Assembly (NCBI RefSeq): GCF_004022565.1
Contig: NZ_CP022987.1
Coordinates: 3,038,001-3,102,000 of the forward strand
Direction: 5' to 3'
Length of the DNA: 64,000 nt
From: Pollutimonas thiosulfatoxidans
GTDB taxonomy: Bacteria > Pseudomonadota > Gammaproteobacteria > Burkholderiales > Burkholderiaceae_B
Shown here: one piece after another, positions 39,148 through 48,347 of the stretch
Position numbering within the stretch: the stretch's first letter is position 1
Layout: the number at the start of each line of letters is the position of its first letter
Notes under the pieces: model-generated
What the model was told of the DNA's origin: nothing
Databases searched by the model: none
Seen by the model: only the letters and a program-made list of their open reading frames with translations
Made by a program: the position numbers and the translations under genes

Positions 39148-39923
39148 GGCGTCAGGGCCAGTACACGCAAGGGGCTGCCCGAGCCGCTGCGTATCTTCAG
39201 CGGTGCCGAGAAAATGACGGCGCCCTTGGGCGGCAACTTATCCAGGTTGGTCATGCACTGCAAGCCGTAGCGGTTGTTGCCGTGCATGAAATAGTGGCAG
39301 GGGAATGGTGGGTCCAGGTGCTGGGCCTGTCCGGTGTCGGTGCCAACCGACTCTGTACCGAAGCCGTGGACGTCCCGTTCCTTGATCAGCCATGGCACGA
39401 CCTGGGCATCGGGGCCAGGCGAATGAGCACCATCTTCCTGCATATTGAGATAGTCGTTGGGCTTCTGGCGCTTGGACCAGTCGGTCCGCATGAAGACCCA
39501 GGACCGTGCCGGGATGCGGCCGTGTTCGGCTTCCCATTGCTCAACAAAGGGTATGGTCAAGAGGAAGTCGGGATCCTCGCGCGACTGAGCAGAGCAATCA
39601 ATGACGCATGCCTCGGCGATGAAGGCTTCCAGCGGTATGGTGTCCACCGTGTTGTCGGGCTGGTCTTTGCCGCTGATCCAGTGCGCCGGTGCGTCAAAGT
39701 GCGTACCGGTGTGCTCGGACATGGAAAAGTTGTTCCAGTACCAGGCCGGGCCACGTTCGTCGTAACGCGAAATCTCTTCGATGCGGAATGGCCAGGCTTG
39801 GCCGAACTCCGGCGGCAGCACAATGGTGGGAAAATCGGGCGTCAGGGTCTCGGTAAGATCGACGATCTTGATCTGGCCTGAGACCAGTTCGGCCATGAAT
39901 TGGGTTAGGACCTTGCTAGTCAT
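39144..39923 (-). CDS. Cyclase-family metal hydrolase, isatin-hydrolase-like
   Basis: Protein of 259 residues in the kynurenine formamidase/isatin hydrolase superfamily. The metal-binding signature HTGTHFDAPAH is at about residues 72-82, close to the HxGTHxDxPxH motif of manganese-dependent isatin hydrolases. I use the ATG preceded by GGAGACACC; a longer frame exists upstream but would overlap the preceding gene. Opening the isatin lactam to isatinate fits the neighbouring indole-acetate enzymes; formylkynurenine hydrolysis is less likely because no other kynurenine gene is here. Confidence 0.82.
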   Translation of the reverse strand: MTSKVLTQFMAELVSGQIKIVDLTETLTPDFPTIVLPPEFGQAWPFRIEEISRYDERGPAWYWNNFSMSEHTGTHFDAPAHWISGKDQPDNTVDTIPLEAFIAEACVIDCSAQSREDPDFLLTIPFVEQWEAEHGRIPARSWVFMRTDWSKRQKPNDYLNMQEDGAHSPGPDAQVVPWLIKERDVHGFGTESVGTDTGQAQHLDPPFPCHYFMHGNNRYGLQCMTNLDKLPPKGAVIFSAPLKIRSGSGSPLRVLALTP

Positions 39924-39936
39924 GGTGTCTCCGGGG

Positions 39937-41175
39937 TTACAGAAGCTCGCGCTCGAGCCCTTTGGGGTTGTCTCGCAGGCGGGCAAGGAATTCTTTGGCG
40001 ACGTCGCCGACATAGACGTCCTCGGTGCCTTCCTGCAAGGCCCGCACGATGGCCGCAGCTATCGCGGCCGGCGCAACGCGAGGCGGGGGCGTCAGTTGTT
40101 CCCACTCGTGGTCGACAGGCCCGGGAAATACGTTGATGACGCGGACGCCCGACTGCAGGAATTCGTTGCGCAAGCATTGTGCGACCGATAGCGCCGCTGC
40201 TTGCGAAGCCGACCATACCCCGCGCGAGGGGAGATTCATATGGGCATAGATAGACAGCACATTGACCCAGGCGACCGCATTATTGACGCCGTCGGCCGCG
40301 CGGGCCGCCATGCCGGGGCCGAAGTGCTGGGCCAGGCGCAGCAGCCCCAGGCAGTTGATATCCATCGCGTCGCGCGCCTTGTTCGTGTCGCGGCTGAACA
40401 ATACGCCGCCATCGCGCTCGTATCCGGCGGTGTTCACAACGATATCGACTTTCCCGCCTATGGAACGCGAGATGCGTTCGACGGAGTCGGAGTCGCTGAC
40501 ATTCAAGTCTTGCACGTGGACCCGGTCATCGCCGCATAGCGCGTCAAACGCCGGCACTTTGCGCCAGGTTTCAGCATCGCCGGCGAACACCGCGCCGACT
40601 TCGGCCTCGAGCAACGCGCGGATGACTGCCAGCCCGATCGCCGACTTGCCGTCAGTAACCAGCACGCGCCGGAACTTGGGATCGCAGTGAGTTTCGCGCA
40701 GTATCTTGTCGTCTTGCATATTGGGGGTTGCCTCCTTGGGCAAAGCGAGCATGACGGCCTGGCCGCTACGGTCCAGCCGCAAGGACAGGCGCACGGTGTC
40801 GCCGTCATTACAGTCGCCATGGACGTGGGCCAGCACCGAGGGGCCGGCGCTCATGCGTACGGTACCGATGCGCCAGGGCAGGCGCTCGCGGAAAAACAAG
40901 TCGTTGCTGTGGTGCAGCGTAGTGCTTACGAGCAGTGTGCCCAGCGGATCGACGGCTTGCCAGCGCAAGTCGTCGGACAGGCACTGCGTGCAGAGCTCGC
41001 GTGGCGGGTACTGGACGGCATTGCATTGCTGGCAAACCTGCAGATCAAAGCGGCCCAGCGCGGCTGCGGCCGTCAGACCTTGGGCGCGCCGGCTGCGGGC
41101 GGTGGGCGGCCGTGTGGGTTGGCGCGTTCGGGCGACCGGGTTCTTGCGCGCTGGTTTGCGTAGTGCCTGGGTCAT
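39937..41175 (-). CDS. DUF35 (zinc ribbon/OB-fold) fused to a degenerate SDR domain
   Basis: A 412-residue fusion. Residues 1-40 are a basic, Pro-rich leader. Residues about 41-150 form a DUF35 acyl-CoA-binding module with Cys48, Cys51, Cys62 and Cys65 as zinc ligands, then an OB fold (DPLGTLLVSTTLHHS). Residues about 168-412 are an SDR fold whose catalytic Tyr-x3-Lys has become Trp321-x3-Gln325 and whose TGxxxGIG is TDGKSAIG, so it is probably not a working dehydrogenase. DUF35 proteins pair with thiolase-like partners; the next gene encodes one, coupled by ATGA. Confidence 0.83.
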   Translation of the reverse strand: MTQALRKPARKNPVARTRQPTRPPTARSRRAQGLTAAAALGRFDLQVCQQCNAVQYPPRELCTQCLSDDLRWQAVDPLGTLLVSTTLHHSNDLFFRERLPWRIGTVRMSAGPSVLAHVHGDCNDGDTVRLSLRLDRSGQAVMLALPKEATPNMQDDKILRETHCDPKFRRVLVTDGKSAIGLAVIRALLEAEVGAVFAGDAETWRKVPAFDALCGDDRVHVQDLNVSDSDSVERISRSIGGKVDIVVNTAGYERDGGVLFSRDTNKARDAMDINCLGLLRLAQHFGPGMAARAADGVNNAVAWVNVLSIYAHMNLPSRGVWSASQAAALSVAQCLRNEFLQSGVRVINVFPGPVDHEWEQLTPPPRVAPAAIAAAIVRALQEGTEDVYVGDVAKEFLARLRDNPKGLERELL

Positions 41176-42347
41176 ACGCCCCCCCGCGCCAGAAGAGCTG
41201 CGGCCGTGCAGATGCCTCGGTCGTAATTGATCATGCCAAAGCCGCTGACCAGGCCGACATCAGCTTGGCTGACTTGTGTGCCCCCGGCCTGATCGGTCAA
41301 TTGCCGCAAGGCCTCCACCATCCCGAGATACCCGCCGGAGGCACCGGCCTGGCCCACCGACAACTGGCCGCCGTTGGTATTGAAGGGAAAGCTGCCGTCG
41401 ACGGTAAAACTGTGCTCGCGCACGAATTGCGCCGCAGCGCCCTTCTCGCAAAAGCCCAGATCTTCGATTTGCATCATGTTGATGACGGGATAGTCGTCGT
41501 AGGCCTGCATGAAGTCCACATCGCCGGGTTGCACGCCCGCATGATCGTAGAAGGCGTCAACGTCCATGGCCCATCCGCCCCTGATCTGTATCGGGTCGTC
41601 AGGCCAGGCATTATGCCTTTCAATGGTGGAAAGCAGTTGCACGTAAGGCAAACCCAGGTCTTGCGCCTGGGATTCGTTCATCACCAGGAAGCCGTCAGCA
41701 CCCGCGCAGGGCATGACGCAGTCGAACAAGTGGATAGGATCGGTAATCAGGCGCGACTCCAGATACTGTTGCAAGGACAGCGGCTTCTTCATCAGCGCGT
41801 GGGGATAGCGCAGCGCGTTATCACGTTGTGCCACACACAGCTTGCCGAAGTCTTCTCGGGTGGCGCCGGTTTGATTCATGTAGTGGCGTGTAAGCAGTGC
41901 AAAGCTGGCGTTGGGTCCGCCGGCGCCATATGGGTAGACGCCATCCTGGGCAAAGCGCGAGAACTGGCTGACGGTGTTGCGGAAAGAATCTACATGATTC
42001 GTATCGCCGGCGATGCAGGCCACAATGTCGGCGTCGCCCGCCTGGACGGCGCGCGCAGCGCGGCGCAGCGCTACCACGCCACTGGCGCCGCCCATGGGGA
42101 TATGGTCCAGCCAGCGCGGCGACATCCCCAGATGCTGCACCAGTCCCACGGCGGTGTCCGGCGCCAGCGTAAAACTGGACACGCACATACCGTCGACCTG
42201 GTCCTTGGTGATACCGGATTGTTGCAGCAGCGCGCCCAAGGCCTTGCCAAGCCACCAATGGGCGCTGTCGATGGAGTAGCGCACATAGGGTATGGATACC
42301 GGCACGGTGGCGACTATCCCTTCGTACCCCATGCGCCGGCGCGTCAT
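41172..42347 (-). CDS. Thiolase-fold protein lacking thiolase catalytic residues, probable Ltp2-like aldolase
   Basis: A 391-residue SCP2-thiolase-like protein. The segment that should carry the nucleophilic Cys reads MGGASG (85-90) and the usual GHPxGA His motif reads GQAGAS (332-337), so ordinary thiolysis is unlikely. YDDYPV (Tyr283) and EDLGFC match the active-site region of Ltp2-type retro-aldolases that work with DUF35 partners. I start at the ATG coupled to the ligand stop (ATGA) with CAGGAG upstream; a longer frame overlaps the ligand gene. Proposed role: cleave a 3-hydroxyacyl-CoA to acetyl-CoA and a ketone. Confidence 0.85.
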   Translation of the reverse strand: MTRRRMGYEGIVATVPVSIPYVRYSIDSAHWWLGKALGALLQQSGITKDQVDGMCVSSFTLAPDTAVGLVQHLGMSPRWLDHIPMGGASGVVALRRAARAVQAGDADIVACIAGDTNHVDSFRNTVSQFSRFAQDGVYPYGAGGPNASFALLTRHYMNQTGATREDFGKLCVAQRDNALRYPHALMKKPLSLQQYLESRLITDPIHLFDCVMPCAGADGFLVMNESQAQDLGLPYVQLLSTIERHNAWPDDPIQIRGGWAMDVDAFYDHAGVQPGDVDFMQAYDDYPVINMMQIEDLGFCEKGAAAQFVREHSFTVDGSFPFNTNGGQLSVGQAGASGGYLGMVEALRQLTDQAGGTQVSQADVGLVSGFGMINYDRGICTAAALLARGGV

Positions 42348-43975
42348 GCGGGGATCTCCTGGCGTTTCTTCAGGGAGCGGGTGTCTATGCACAGCGGTGT
42401 ATCGGGCAGGCCATGCGCCAGTGTCTTCAGTGCACCACGCTGGATCTTGTTGGTCGCCGTAAGAGGCAAGGCGTCGACGAAAGCGATATAGCCAGGGGCT
42501 TTGTAGTAGGCCAGGCGGGTCAGCGTCCAGGACACGATGTCGCGCGCCAGGGCGGCTGCCTCGGCTGCGGTCGGCATGGGCTGCGTAACGATGCAGGCCA
42601 GGACTTCATCACCGCGGACCGCATCGGGCACCGCAGCCACCGCAACGGCCTTCACGGCAGGGTGCTGCCCCAGCACGCTCTCGACCTCGACGGCGGCGAT
42701 GTTCTCGCCGCTACGGCGGATGACGTTCTTCTTGCGGTCGATGAACTGCAGGTGGCCTTGCTCGTTGCGACGAACGATATCGCCGGTGTGAAACCAGCCG
42801 CCTTGCCAGGCCTCCTGGGTGGCAGCCTCGTCTTTCAAGTAACCCGCAAAGAAGCCGTAACGGGGATCCGGCCCGGCGTGGCGGACCAGCAACTCCCCGG
42901 GGTCGCCCGGCAAGGCTTCCGCACCCGTGTCGCTAACCAGGCGTACCTGGACGTCGTCTTCTTCCTTGCCGAAACAACTGGTGCCGATGTGGCGCGGTTC
43001 TTTGTTGGCGATGATGACGGCGCCCGCTCCGGTTTCAGTCATGGCCCAGGCCTCGAGCAGTGGGATGCCGAAACGTTGCTCGAAGGCCTGGTGCAGGGCG
43101 CGATCTATTCCAGCACCGAAGCCGAAGCGAACGGCATGCGCCTGATCGTCGATCGATGGGGGCGCCTTCATCAGGATGGCTGGCATCACGCCCAGGTAAT
43201 GCACCACGCTGGCTTGTGAATCGCGCACGGTGTCCCACCAGGTCGACGGATGGAAGCGATCGATCGCGATCAGGCACCCGCCTGTTACGACCATGGCCAT
43301 GACCGAATAGGCCATGGCATTCATGTGTACCAGCGGCAAGGGGGTAAGCATGCGCTCGCGACCGGCTTGCAAGGCAGCCAACCCGCCTGCCTTTGCATAC
43401 CATAGCCCGGCGTGCACAAAATATTGATTGGGCAGGATGCAACCCTTGGGGCGGCCGGTGGTTCCTGACGTATACAGCAGGGCGCACTCGGTGTCACTGC
43501 CAGGCGCTGCAAGGGTCGGATCGGCGGCGAAAGGCGCGGTGGGGGGCTGGTCGTCAGGGCCCATCAGGGCCAGGGGGCGCCCCGCTGCTGCGGCTGCACT
43601 GGCCAGGCTGGCGTGGCGTTCGGGCAGGGCGATGGCGACTGCGATCTCGGAGTGACCCACGAGATATTCCAATTCTGCCGCGCGCAATTCGGCATTGATC
43701 GGCACGACCGATACGCCCAGTGCATTCAAGGCAAACCAGTGCAGCAGGAAGGACGGGCGGTTCTCCAGCAGCAGGCCGGCTCGGTGGCCATGGCCATAGC
43801 CGGCTTGCTGGTACGCAGCCTTCAGGGCCAGTATGGACTCGTGCGCCTGCTGATAAGAGATCTCGCCGGCGGCAATATCGTAGATCTCCGCCGTTTCTGG
43901 CATGACGCATAGAAATGGCCGATCCGGCCAAGCCTGGACGGCCTGCAAAAATGTCTGATAAACCGTAGCGGACAA
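42344..43975 (-). CDS. AMP-dependent acyl-CoA ligase
   Basis: Adenylate-forming enzyme of 543 residues. The P-loop-like motif is YTSGTTGRPKG, followed by ETGAG, WFHTGDIVRRNEQG and the hinge IDRKKNVIRRSGENI; the catalytic Lys is in TNKIQRG near the end. I choose a TTG start, giving LSATVYQTF, because AAGGGAG lies five bases upstream and it follows the dioxygenase beta stop by ten bases; the longer ATG frame would overlap that gene. It likely activates dioxindole-3-acetate or a related aryl-acetate. Confidence 0.87.
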   Translation of the reverse strand: MSATVYQTFLQAVQAWPDRPFLCVMPETAEIYDIAAGEISYQQAHESILALKAAYQQAGYGHGHRAGLLLENRPSFLLHWFALNALGVSVVPINAELRAAELEYLVGHSEIAVAIALPERHASLASAAAAAGRPLALMGPDDQPPTAPFAADPTLAAPGSDTECALLYTSGTTGRPKGCILPNQYFVHAGLWYAKAGGLAALQAGRERMLTPLPLVHMNAMAYSVMAMVVTGGCLIAIDRFHPSTWWDTVRDSQASVVHYLGVMPAILMKAPPSIDDQAHAVRFGFGAGIDRALHQAFEQRFGIPLLEAWAMTETGAGAVIIANKEPRHIGTSCFGKEEDDVQVRLVSDTGAEALPGDPGELLVRHAGPDPRYGFFAGYLKDEAATQEAWQGGWFHTGDIVRRNEQGHLQFIDRKKNVIRRSGENIAAVEVESVLGQHPAVKAVAVAAVPDAVRGDEVLACIVTQPMPTAAEAAALARDIVSWTLTRLAYYKAPGYIAFVDALPLTATNKIQRGALKTLAHGLPDTPLCIDTRSLKKRQEIPA

Positions 43976-43985
43976 GGCTGCTCCC

Positions 43986-44480
43986 TTACATGAATAACTG
44001 GATGCTGCGCATGGCCGAGTCGCAATTGACCAAGTCCACACGCTTTTGCTTGATGCGCAACTGGCCGTTGTCATCGATTAACTGAAATGTGGACCAGCCC
44101 GCGTACAGGGTTTGTTGATCCAGTCGCGTTTCGATGTAGTGGAAGGCTGCCCTGATGGTGTATTTCCCCTGGGACGGCTGATGCCAGGCGTGATCGACCT
44201 CGATGGTGGGACGCTGCAGCAGATGGTGCGAACGACTTTTCGGTTGCTGAGAATACGTGCGCTGTCCGGTAAGCCGCTCGATGCGCACCCGCAGCAACAG
44301 TTTGTCTTCATACATCAATGAGCCTTCGAGCAAGGGGTCGGTTTGTCCGTGCGAAAGCGGCATCCAGTAATAGGCGTCATCGGTGAACAGATTCAGCCAT
44401 TTCTCGTAATGCTGTTCATCAAGCAAGCGTGCTTCATCGTAGACAAAGTCGCTAAGCTGCTGATCGGTAAAGGCGGTCAT
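43986..44480 (-). CDS. iadE: Aromatic ring-hydroxylating dioxygenase, beta subunit (IadE-like)
   Basis: Structural small subunit of 164 residues with the SnoaL/NTF2-like fold of Rieske dioxygenases (FVYDEARLLDEQHYEKWLNLF, YYWMPL, EDKLLLRVRIERL, SRSHHLLQRPTIE). It begins at the ATG overlapping the alpha stop (ATGA) with AAGGAG upstream. In iad-like auxin loci the alpha and beta proteins IadD and IadE perform the first attack on indole-3-acetate. The symbol rests on operon content, not on a sequence comparison. Confidence 0.82.
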   Translation of the reverse strand: MTAFTDQQLSDFVYDEARLLDEQHYEKWLNLFTDDAYYWMPLSHGQTDPLLEGSLMYEDKLLLRVRIERLTGQRTYSQQPKSRSHHLLQRPTIEVDHAWHQPSQGKYTIRAAFHYIETRLDQQTLYAGWSTFQLIDDNGQLRIKQKRVDLVNCDSAMRSIQLFM

Positions 44481-45799
44481 GCGGACTCCTTCATGCTGGC
44501 TGTCATGTAGCGAGCCCAGGCTTGATACTGATTGCGCATCTGCCATTCGCTCGTGCCATTGACGACTTCGTTCTTGCGGCCGGGCTCGGTGGGATCGTAC
44601 AGACGGGCCACATTGACCCAGTCGCGACCGCGGCTGTGCAAGCCATGTTGTGAGCGCTCGTAGACCTCGTGATCGTCGTGGCCGACGACCGAGGTGGGCG
44701 CATTGATCAGGCGGTTGTACATCAGCGTGCGCTCCAGCAGTTTGTCGGGCGCGCCTACGAGCCGGAAGGTCCAGGATTCGACCAGGGTTTGCCGGGCCGA
44801 CAGCGGCTTGAAGATGCGCAGCGTCTGAATCGGACCCTTCACCATGATGTTGGGGAAATAGGTGGTGTTGTGCCGGGTGTTGGCCAGGATCTCGTGGGCG
44901 CGCTCCTTGCCATAGGCGGCTTCCATGGCCTCCATGTAGCCGGGAACTTCAGAGTACGCAGCATGGATCGAGTTATGTACCCCCGTATGACCGTGCCCGT
45001 TCTCCCATACCCGTATGCCCATGCCCTCGAAGAATTCGTAGGGGGAAATAAACGGCGCGAACTGTTCTACCGCCATCGGTTTGGGGGTGCCCTCCGGCGC
45101 CTCTTCCCAGACCCGCACGGCCGTCCCGGCCGATGACTCGTGTGCCACCATAGGATGGCAGGTGTCGGTCTGGTTGTCGACCAGCATTTTCCAGTTGCAG
45201 TCGTGCAGATAGCGCAGCACGCCGCCGGCCACTTCGAGCTGTCCGGCCGGCGATCGGTCAACCATGTTGTCTATGGTCGATAGAGATTCACCGAAGAACT
45301 CCTCGAAGGACAGGCCTTCCGGGTTCAGACGGCAGAAGACAAAATCGCGGTAATTGTGCACATCGGTCACGGCGGCCATGCCCTGGCTGGCTTCGCATTC
45401 ATTGAATACTTCGGGGTCATAGCCTTTTTTAAGGGGGATGGACAGCAGCTTGCCGTCGGTCTTGAATGTCCAGGCATGGTAGGGGCATCGGAAGAACTTT
45501 CCGGTGTTGCCGCAAACATCGCCAGCAACCATCACACCCTTGTGCGGGCAGCGGTTATGCAGCACCTTGATGGACTTGTCGGTGTGCCTGACCATGACCA
45601 CGGGTTGGTCGCCCACGGTGGTGGTGTAGAAGTCGCCCACGTTGGGCACTTGACTGGCGTGCCCCACATAGACCCAGGTGTTGGCAAACAAATGCTCCAT
45701 CTCCAGCTCGAAAAGCTCTTCATTGATGAAGATGTCCTTGTGTACCTCGGTGGGCCGTATCAGTGCTGCAACGGCGTCGGGATTATTGCGATAGCTCAT
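44477..45799 (-). CDS. iadD: Rieske dioxygenase, alpha subunit (IadD-like)
   Basis: Catalytic subunit of 440 residues. The Rieske cluster is bound by Cys84-Pro-His86 and Cys105-Pro-Tyr-His108. The mononuclear iron site shows Asp212, His215 and His220 in DNQTDTCHPMVAH. I use the ATG preceded by ACAGGTG; a TTG six codons upstream overlaps the reductase stop as TTGA and is possible. It pairs with the beta subunit and the upstream reductase. With the MarR gene, CoA ligase and cyclase this matches iad-like loci, where the substrate is indole-3-acetate. Anthranilate- or benzoate-type substrates cannot be excluded by sequence alone. Confidence 0.85.
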   Translation of the reverse strand: MSYRNNPDAVAALIRPTEVHKDIFINEELFELEMEHLFANTWVYVGHASQVPNVGDFYTTTVGDQPVVMVRHTDKSIKVLHNRCPHKGVMVAGDVCGNTGKFFRCPYHAWTFKTDGKLLSIPLKKGYDPEVFNECEASQGMAAVTDVHNYRDFVFCRLNPEGLSFEEFFGESLSTIDNMVDRSPAGQLEVAGGVLRYLHDCNWKMLVDNQTDTCHPMVAHESSAGTAVRVWEEAPEGTPKPMAVEQFAPFISPYEFFEGMGIRVWENGHGHTGVHNSIHAAYSEVPGYMEAMEAAYGKERAHEILANTRHNTTYFPNIMVKGPIQTLRIFKPLSARQTLVESWTFRLVGAPDKLLERTLMYNRLINAPTSVVGHDDHEVYERSQHGLHSRGRDWVNVARLYDPTEPGRKNEVVNGTSEWQMRNQYQAWARYMTASMKESA

Positions 45800-45813
45800 G
45801 ATGCACCTGTCGG

Positions 45814-46791
45814 TCAAAGGTCCAATACAAGACGGTCGGAATGAGAGCGCGAAATGCAGATCTGCATGACATCGTTTGCGGCGCGCTCATCGTCGGATAA
45901 GTAGTAATCACGGTGGTCGGGCGTACCTGCCAGCACGGCAACCTGGCAGACACCACACTCGCCGCGGCGGCAGTCGAACAAGGGGTCGCAGCCGGCCTCT
46001 TCGAGCACCTCCAGTATGGTTTTGTCGGCCGGCACTTGCAGGACCTGGCCGGACTGGCGCAGCTCGATTTCAAAGGCGCGGTCGCCAAGCTGGGGCGTGG
46101 CATTGACGAAAAGTTCGAAATGCAGGTGGTCCTGGGGCCATTCGCGACTGCGTGCTTCTTGCAATACGGCGTCAATCAGGCCCTTGGGGCCGCATACATA
46201 TAGATGTTGCTGCGGCTTATGGCGGTCCAGCAGTTGGGCTAGCGGCAAGTGTGTAGCCGGATCGTCATCGGCATGCAAGGATAAATGCGTGCCATGCTGC
46301 ATGGCGAGCGCTTCGATGAAGCCCATCTGGCTCTTGCTGCGTCCGTAGTAATGCAAGTGGAAGGCCCGGCCCTGGTGTTTCAGTGCTGCAGCCATCGAAG
46401 CGATCGGTGTGATGCCTATGCCCCCGGCAATCAACACAATGGCGGCTTCGTCGGCTTGCGCCTGATGCAGAGCAAAGTCGTTACGCGGTCCCTGCACCTG
46501 CAGCGTATCGCCGACCTGCAGGCCATGCATGTAGCGCGAGCCGCCGGTGCTGGGGTCTTCCAGCCGCACGCCTAGCCGATATTGTTGCGGGGTGTCGAAA
46601 GAGGCCAGGTCGTTGTCTAGGCAAACCAGCGAGTAACAGCGCGGCTCAGTGAGTCCGGGGATATTTACTTTCAGGTGGGCGCCGGCGCTGAAGGGCGGTA
46701 GCGGTTGGCCGTTGGCGCTGGCAAGCGTCAGGGACCGGATGGCCGGCGCCACGGCCTGGATGTCGACGATGTTCAGGAGTAGATCAGCCAT
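45814..46791 (-). CDS. Phthalate-dioxygenase-type reductase (FMN/NAD/2Fe-2S)
   Basis: Electron-transfer partner of the Rieske dioxygenase, 325 residues. The order is flavin domain (RCYS at 51-54), NAD domain (GGIGITPIASM near 118) and C-terminal plant-type ferredoxin with Cys274-x4-Cys279-x2-Cys282-x29-Cys312. This order is that of class IA (VanB/phthalate dioxygenase) reductases. It may also serve the orphan VanA-like oxygenase at 16.4 kb. Confidence 0.9.
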   Translation of the reverse strand: MADLLLNIVDIQAVAPAIRSLTLASANGQPLPPFSAGAHLKVNIPGLTEPRCYSLVCLDNDLASFDTPQQYRLGVRLEDPSTGGSRYMHGLQVGDTLQVQGPRNDFALHQAQADEAAIVLIAGGIGITPIASMAAALKHQGRAFHLHYYGRSKSQMGFIEALAMQHGTHLSLHADDDPATHLPLAQLLDRHKPQQHLYVCGPKGLIDAVLQEARSREWPQDHLHFELFVNATPQLGDRAFEIELRQSGQVLQVPADKTILEVLEEAGCDPLFDCRRGECGVCQVAVLAGTPDHRDYYLSDDERAANDVMQICISRSHSDRLVLDL

Positions 46792-46811
46792 TGGGTCTCT
46801 TGGTTCTTGGG

Positions 46812-48338
46812 TCAGGTAGGTGAGGCGACGATGTCGCGCATCAGCAGGTCCAGCTTGTCGCCATGCGTATCGGCCAATGCCGCCTCGCGCAGCACGCGCA
46901 ACTGGCTGGCTGCATCGGGGCGTCCGAGCAACTGGCTGGCAGCCAGGCCCAGCCGCTGGTACTTGCTATTGCCGCGTTCGTGCGTGTCGCTATAGCCCTT
47001 CACCAGCCGTCGGCAGTTCACCACTTCCACGGCCAGGTCGTAGTCGTGGTGTGCGGTGTCGGAGACCAGCTTGAGCCACTGCGCCATGCTTTGCGACTCG
47101 ACTTGATGGCGCAGCGTAACGCGCCGGAAACGGCGCATCCCGCTCAAGGCATAAAGCATCAGGAAGCCGCTGAGCGTGCCGCTCTTCAGGAAACGGCCCT
47201 TGCGGAAAAGGGGGTTGAGCAGGCGGTGCAGCTTTGGAGAGTTTTCGATGTAGCGGCCCATCCTGGCAGGCAGGATGCCGCAGATCTCGTCCAGCCGGGG
47301 GTGCATGTATTCGGTGGCATAAACCAGCTGATCGGCTTTGGCTTGCACTTCCATGCGCACCCTGTCGTCGCGAGTGCCGCGGGTTTTCAGGTCTGCCACG
47401 CGTATGACATCGTCGTAGGCCATGGCCACGGCGACATAGCGCGCTGCCGCACAGGTCAATGCCCACGCCTTGGCTTCGCCGCCGAATTGCCGGTCCAACT
47501 GGTGAATGTCACGCATGTGGCCCAGGTACTGGTCGGCGTAGCGCAGATCCTGAAAGTCCAGTGTTCGCCGCAAGCCAACCACCATCATGGCTTGCGCCTG
47601 TACCGGAAACTGTGCGCGGACTTCGTCCAGCAAGCGCTGGGTACGAGGGCTGGCGGCGGTAAGCGGCACCTCCGGTATGGGACGCTGCAGGTCCACAGGC
47701 GCAGGCGATGGTGGGGCGGTTTCGGCCGCGCGCCACCCGCGCGAGAATGCATCCAGGCTGGCGTCCACCCCCAAGCCGGCACGTCTTATTGTGTTTTCGA
47801 AATCTTCGCGCGAGAACGGCAGCACCGACGCGCCAGCCAGGGCGCCAAACATGCTGGCGCTGATCACGCTGCGGGCCTCGTCGGCCAGCGCCTGCAGGTC
47901 CAGGCAATAGAACCGACGCGCGGCCTGTTTGCCGGCCTCGATGACTTTGTTCGGATCCGCAATACCATTGCCGTGTGCGGCTTTTTCGTTAATGGCATAG
48001 CTGCGGTGCAAAGAGGAAATAAGGGTGGTGCGATCGGGCGTTACCAAGCCGCGCTGTATTGCACGTCCTCCCTCCATCAGCTCAGCGGCCAACACAATGT
48101 CGACATCGCCCGGGGTGGGCATCATGGCCAGTACGGGCGGACGGCCCGCCGCCTTGATGGCATCTTCCGGCAAGAGCTCGACATAATAAATGGTCGCGCC
48201 AGTGCGTTGTGCCACGCCGGGCACCGAGGTGGTCTGCGCCCACCAGCCTGCATGCTCGGCCATATCGACGATCCAGTCGGCCAATACCCCGCCGCCCTGT
48301 CCGCCCATGGCGAGAATAGCGATTTTGATGGGATCCAT
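46812..48338 (-). CDS. iorB: Indolepyruvate ferredoxin oxidoreductase-type, beta subunit
   Basis: A 508-residue IorB of the long proteobacterial type. Residues 1 to about 190 are the gamma/beta OFOR domain (KIAILAMGGQGGGVLADWI, PGVAQRTGATIYYVE), followed by a large C-terminal extension of the kind found on aerobic IorB. I use the second ATG, six bases after GTAGGAG, because the first abuts the ribosome site. With IorA it should oxidatively decarboxylate a 2-oxo acid to the acyl-CoA. In this operon isatinate (2-aminophenylglyoxylate) is a plausible substrate. Confidence 0.88.
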   Translation of the reverse strand: MDPIKIAILAMGGQGGGVLADWIVDMAEHAGWWAQTTSVPGVAQRTGATIYYVELLPEDAIKAAGRPPVLAMMPTPGDVDIVLAAELMEGGRAIQRGLVTPDRTTLISSLHRSYAINEKAAHGNGIADPNKVIEAGKQAARRFYCLDLQALADEARSVISASMFGALAGASVLPFSREDFENTIRRAGLGVDASLDAFSRGWRAAETAPPSPAPVDLQRPIPEVPLTAASPRTQRLLDEVRAQFPVQAQAMMVVGLRRTLDFQDLRYADQYLGHMRDIHQLDRQFGGEAKAWALTCAAARYVAVAMAYDDVIRVADLKTRGTRDDRVRMEVQAKADQLVYATEYMHPRLDEICGILPARMGRYIENSPKLHRLLNPLFRKGRFLKSGTLSGFLMLYALSGMRRFRRVTLRHQVESQSMAQWLKLVSDTAHHDYDLAVEVVNCRRLVKGYSDTHERGNSKYQRLGLAASQLLGRPDAASQLRVLREAALADTHGDKLDLLMRDIVASPT

Positions 48339-48347
48339 GGTCATCTC

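Noticed and set aside
40935..42491. 518-codon plus-strand open frame opposite the thiolase-like gene
   Set aside because: Antisense shadow; the minus strand carries a recognisable family with ATGA coupling and ribosome sites.
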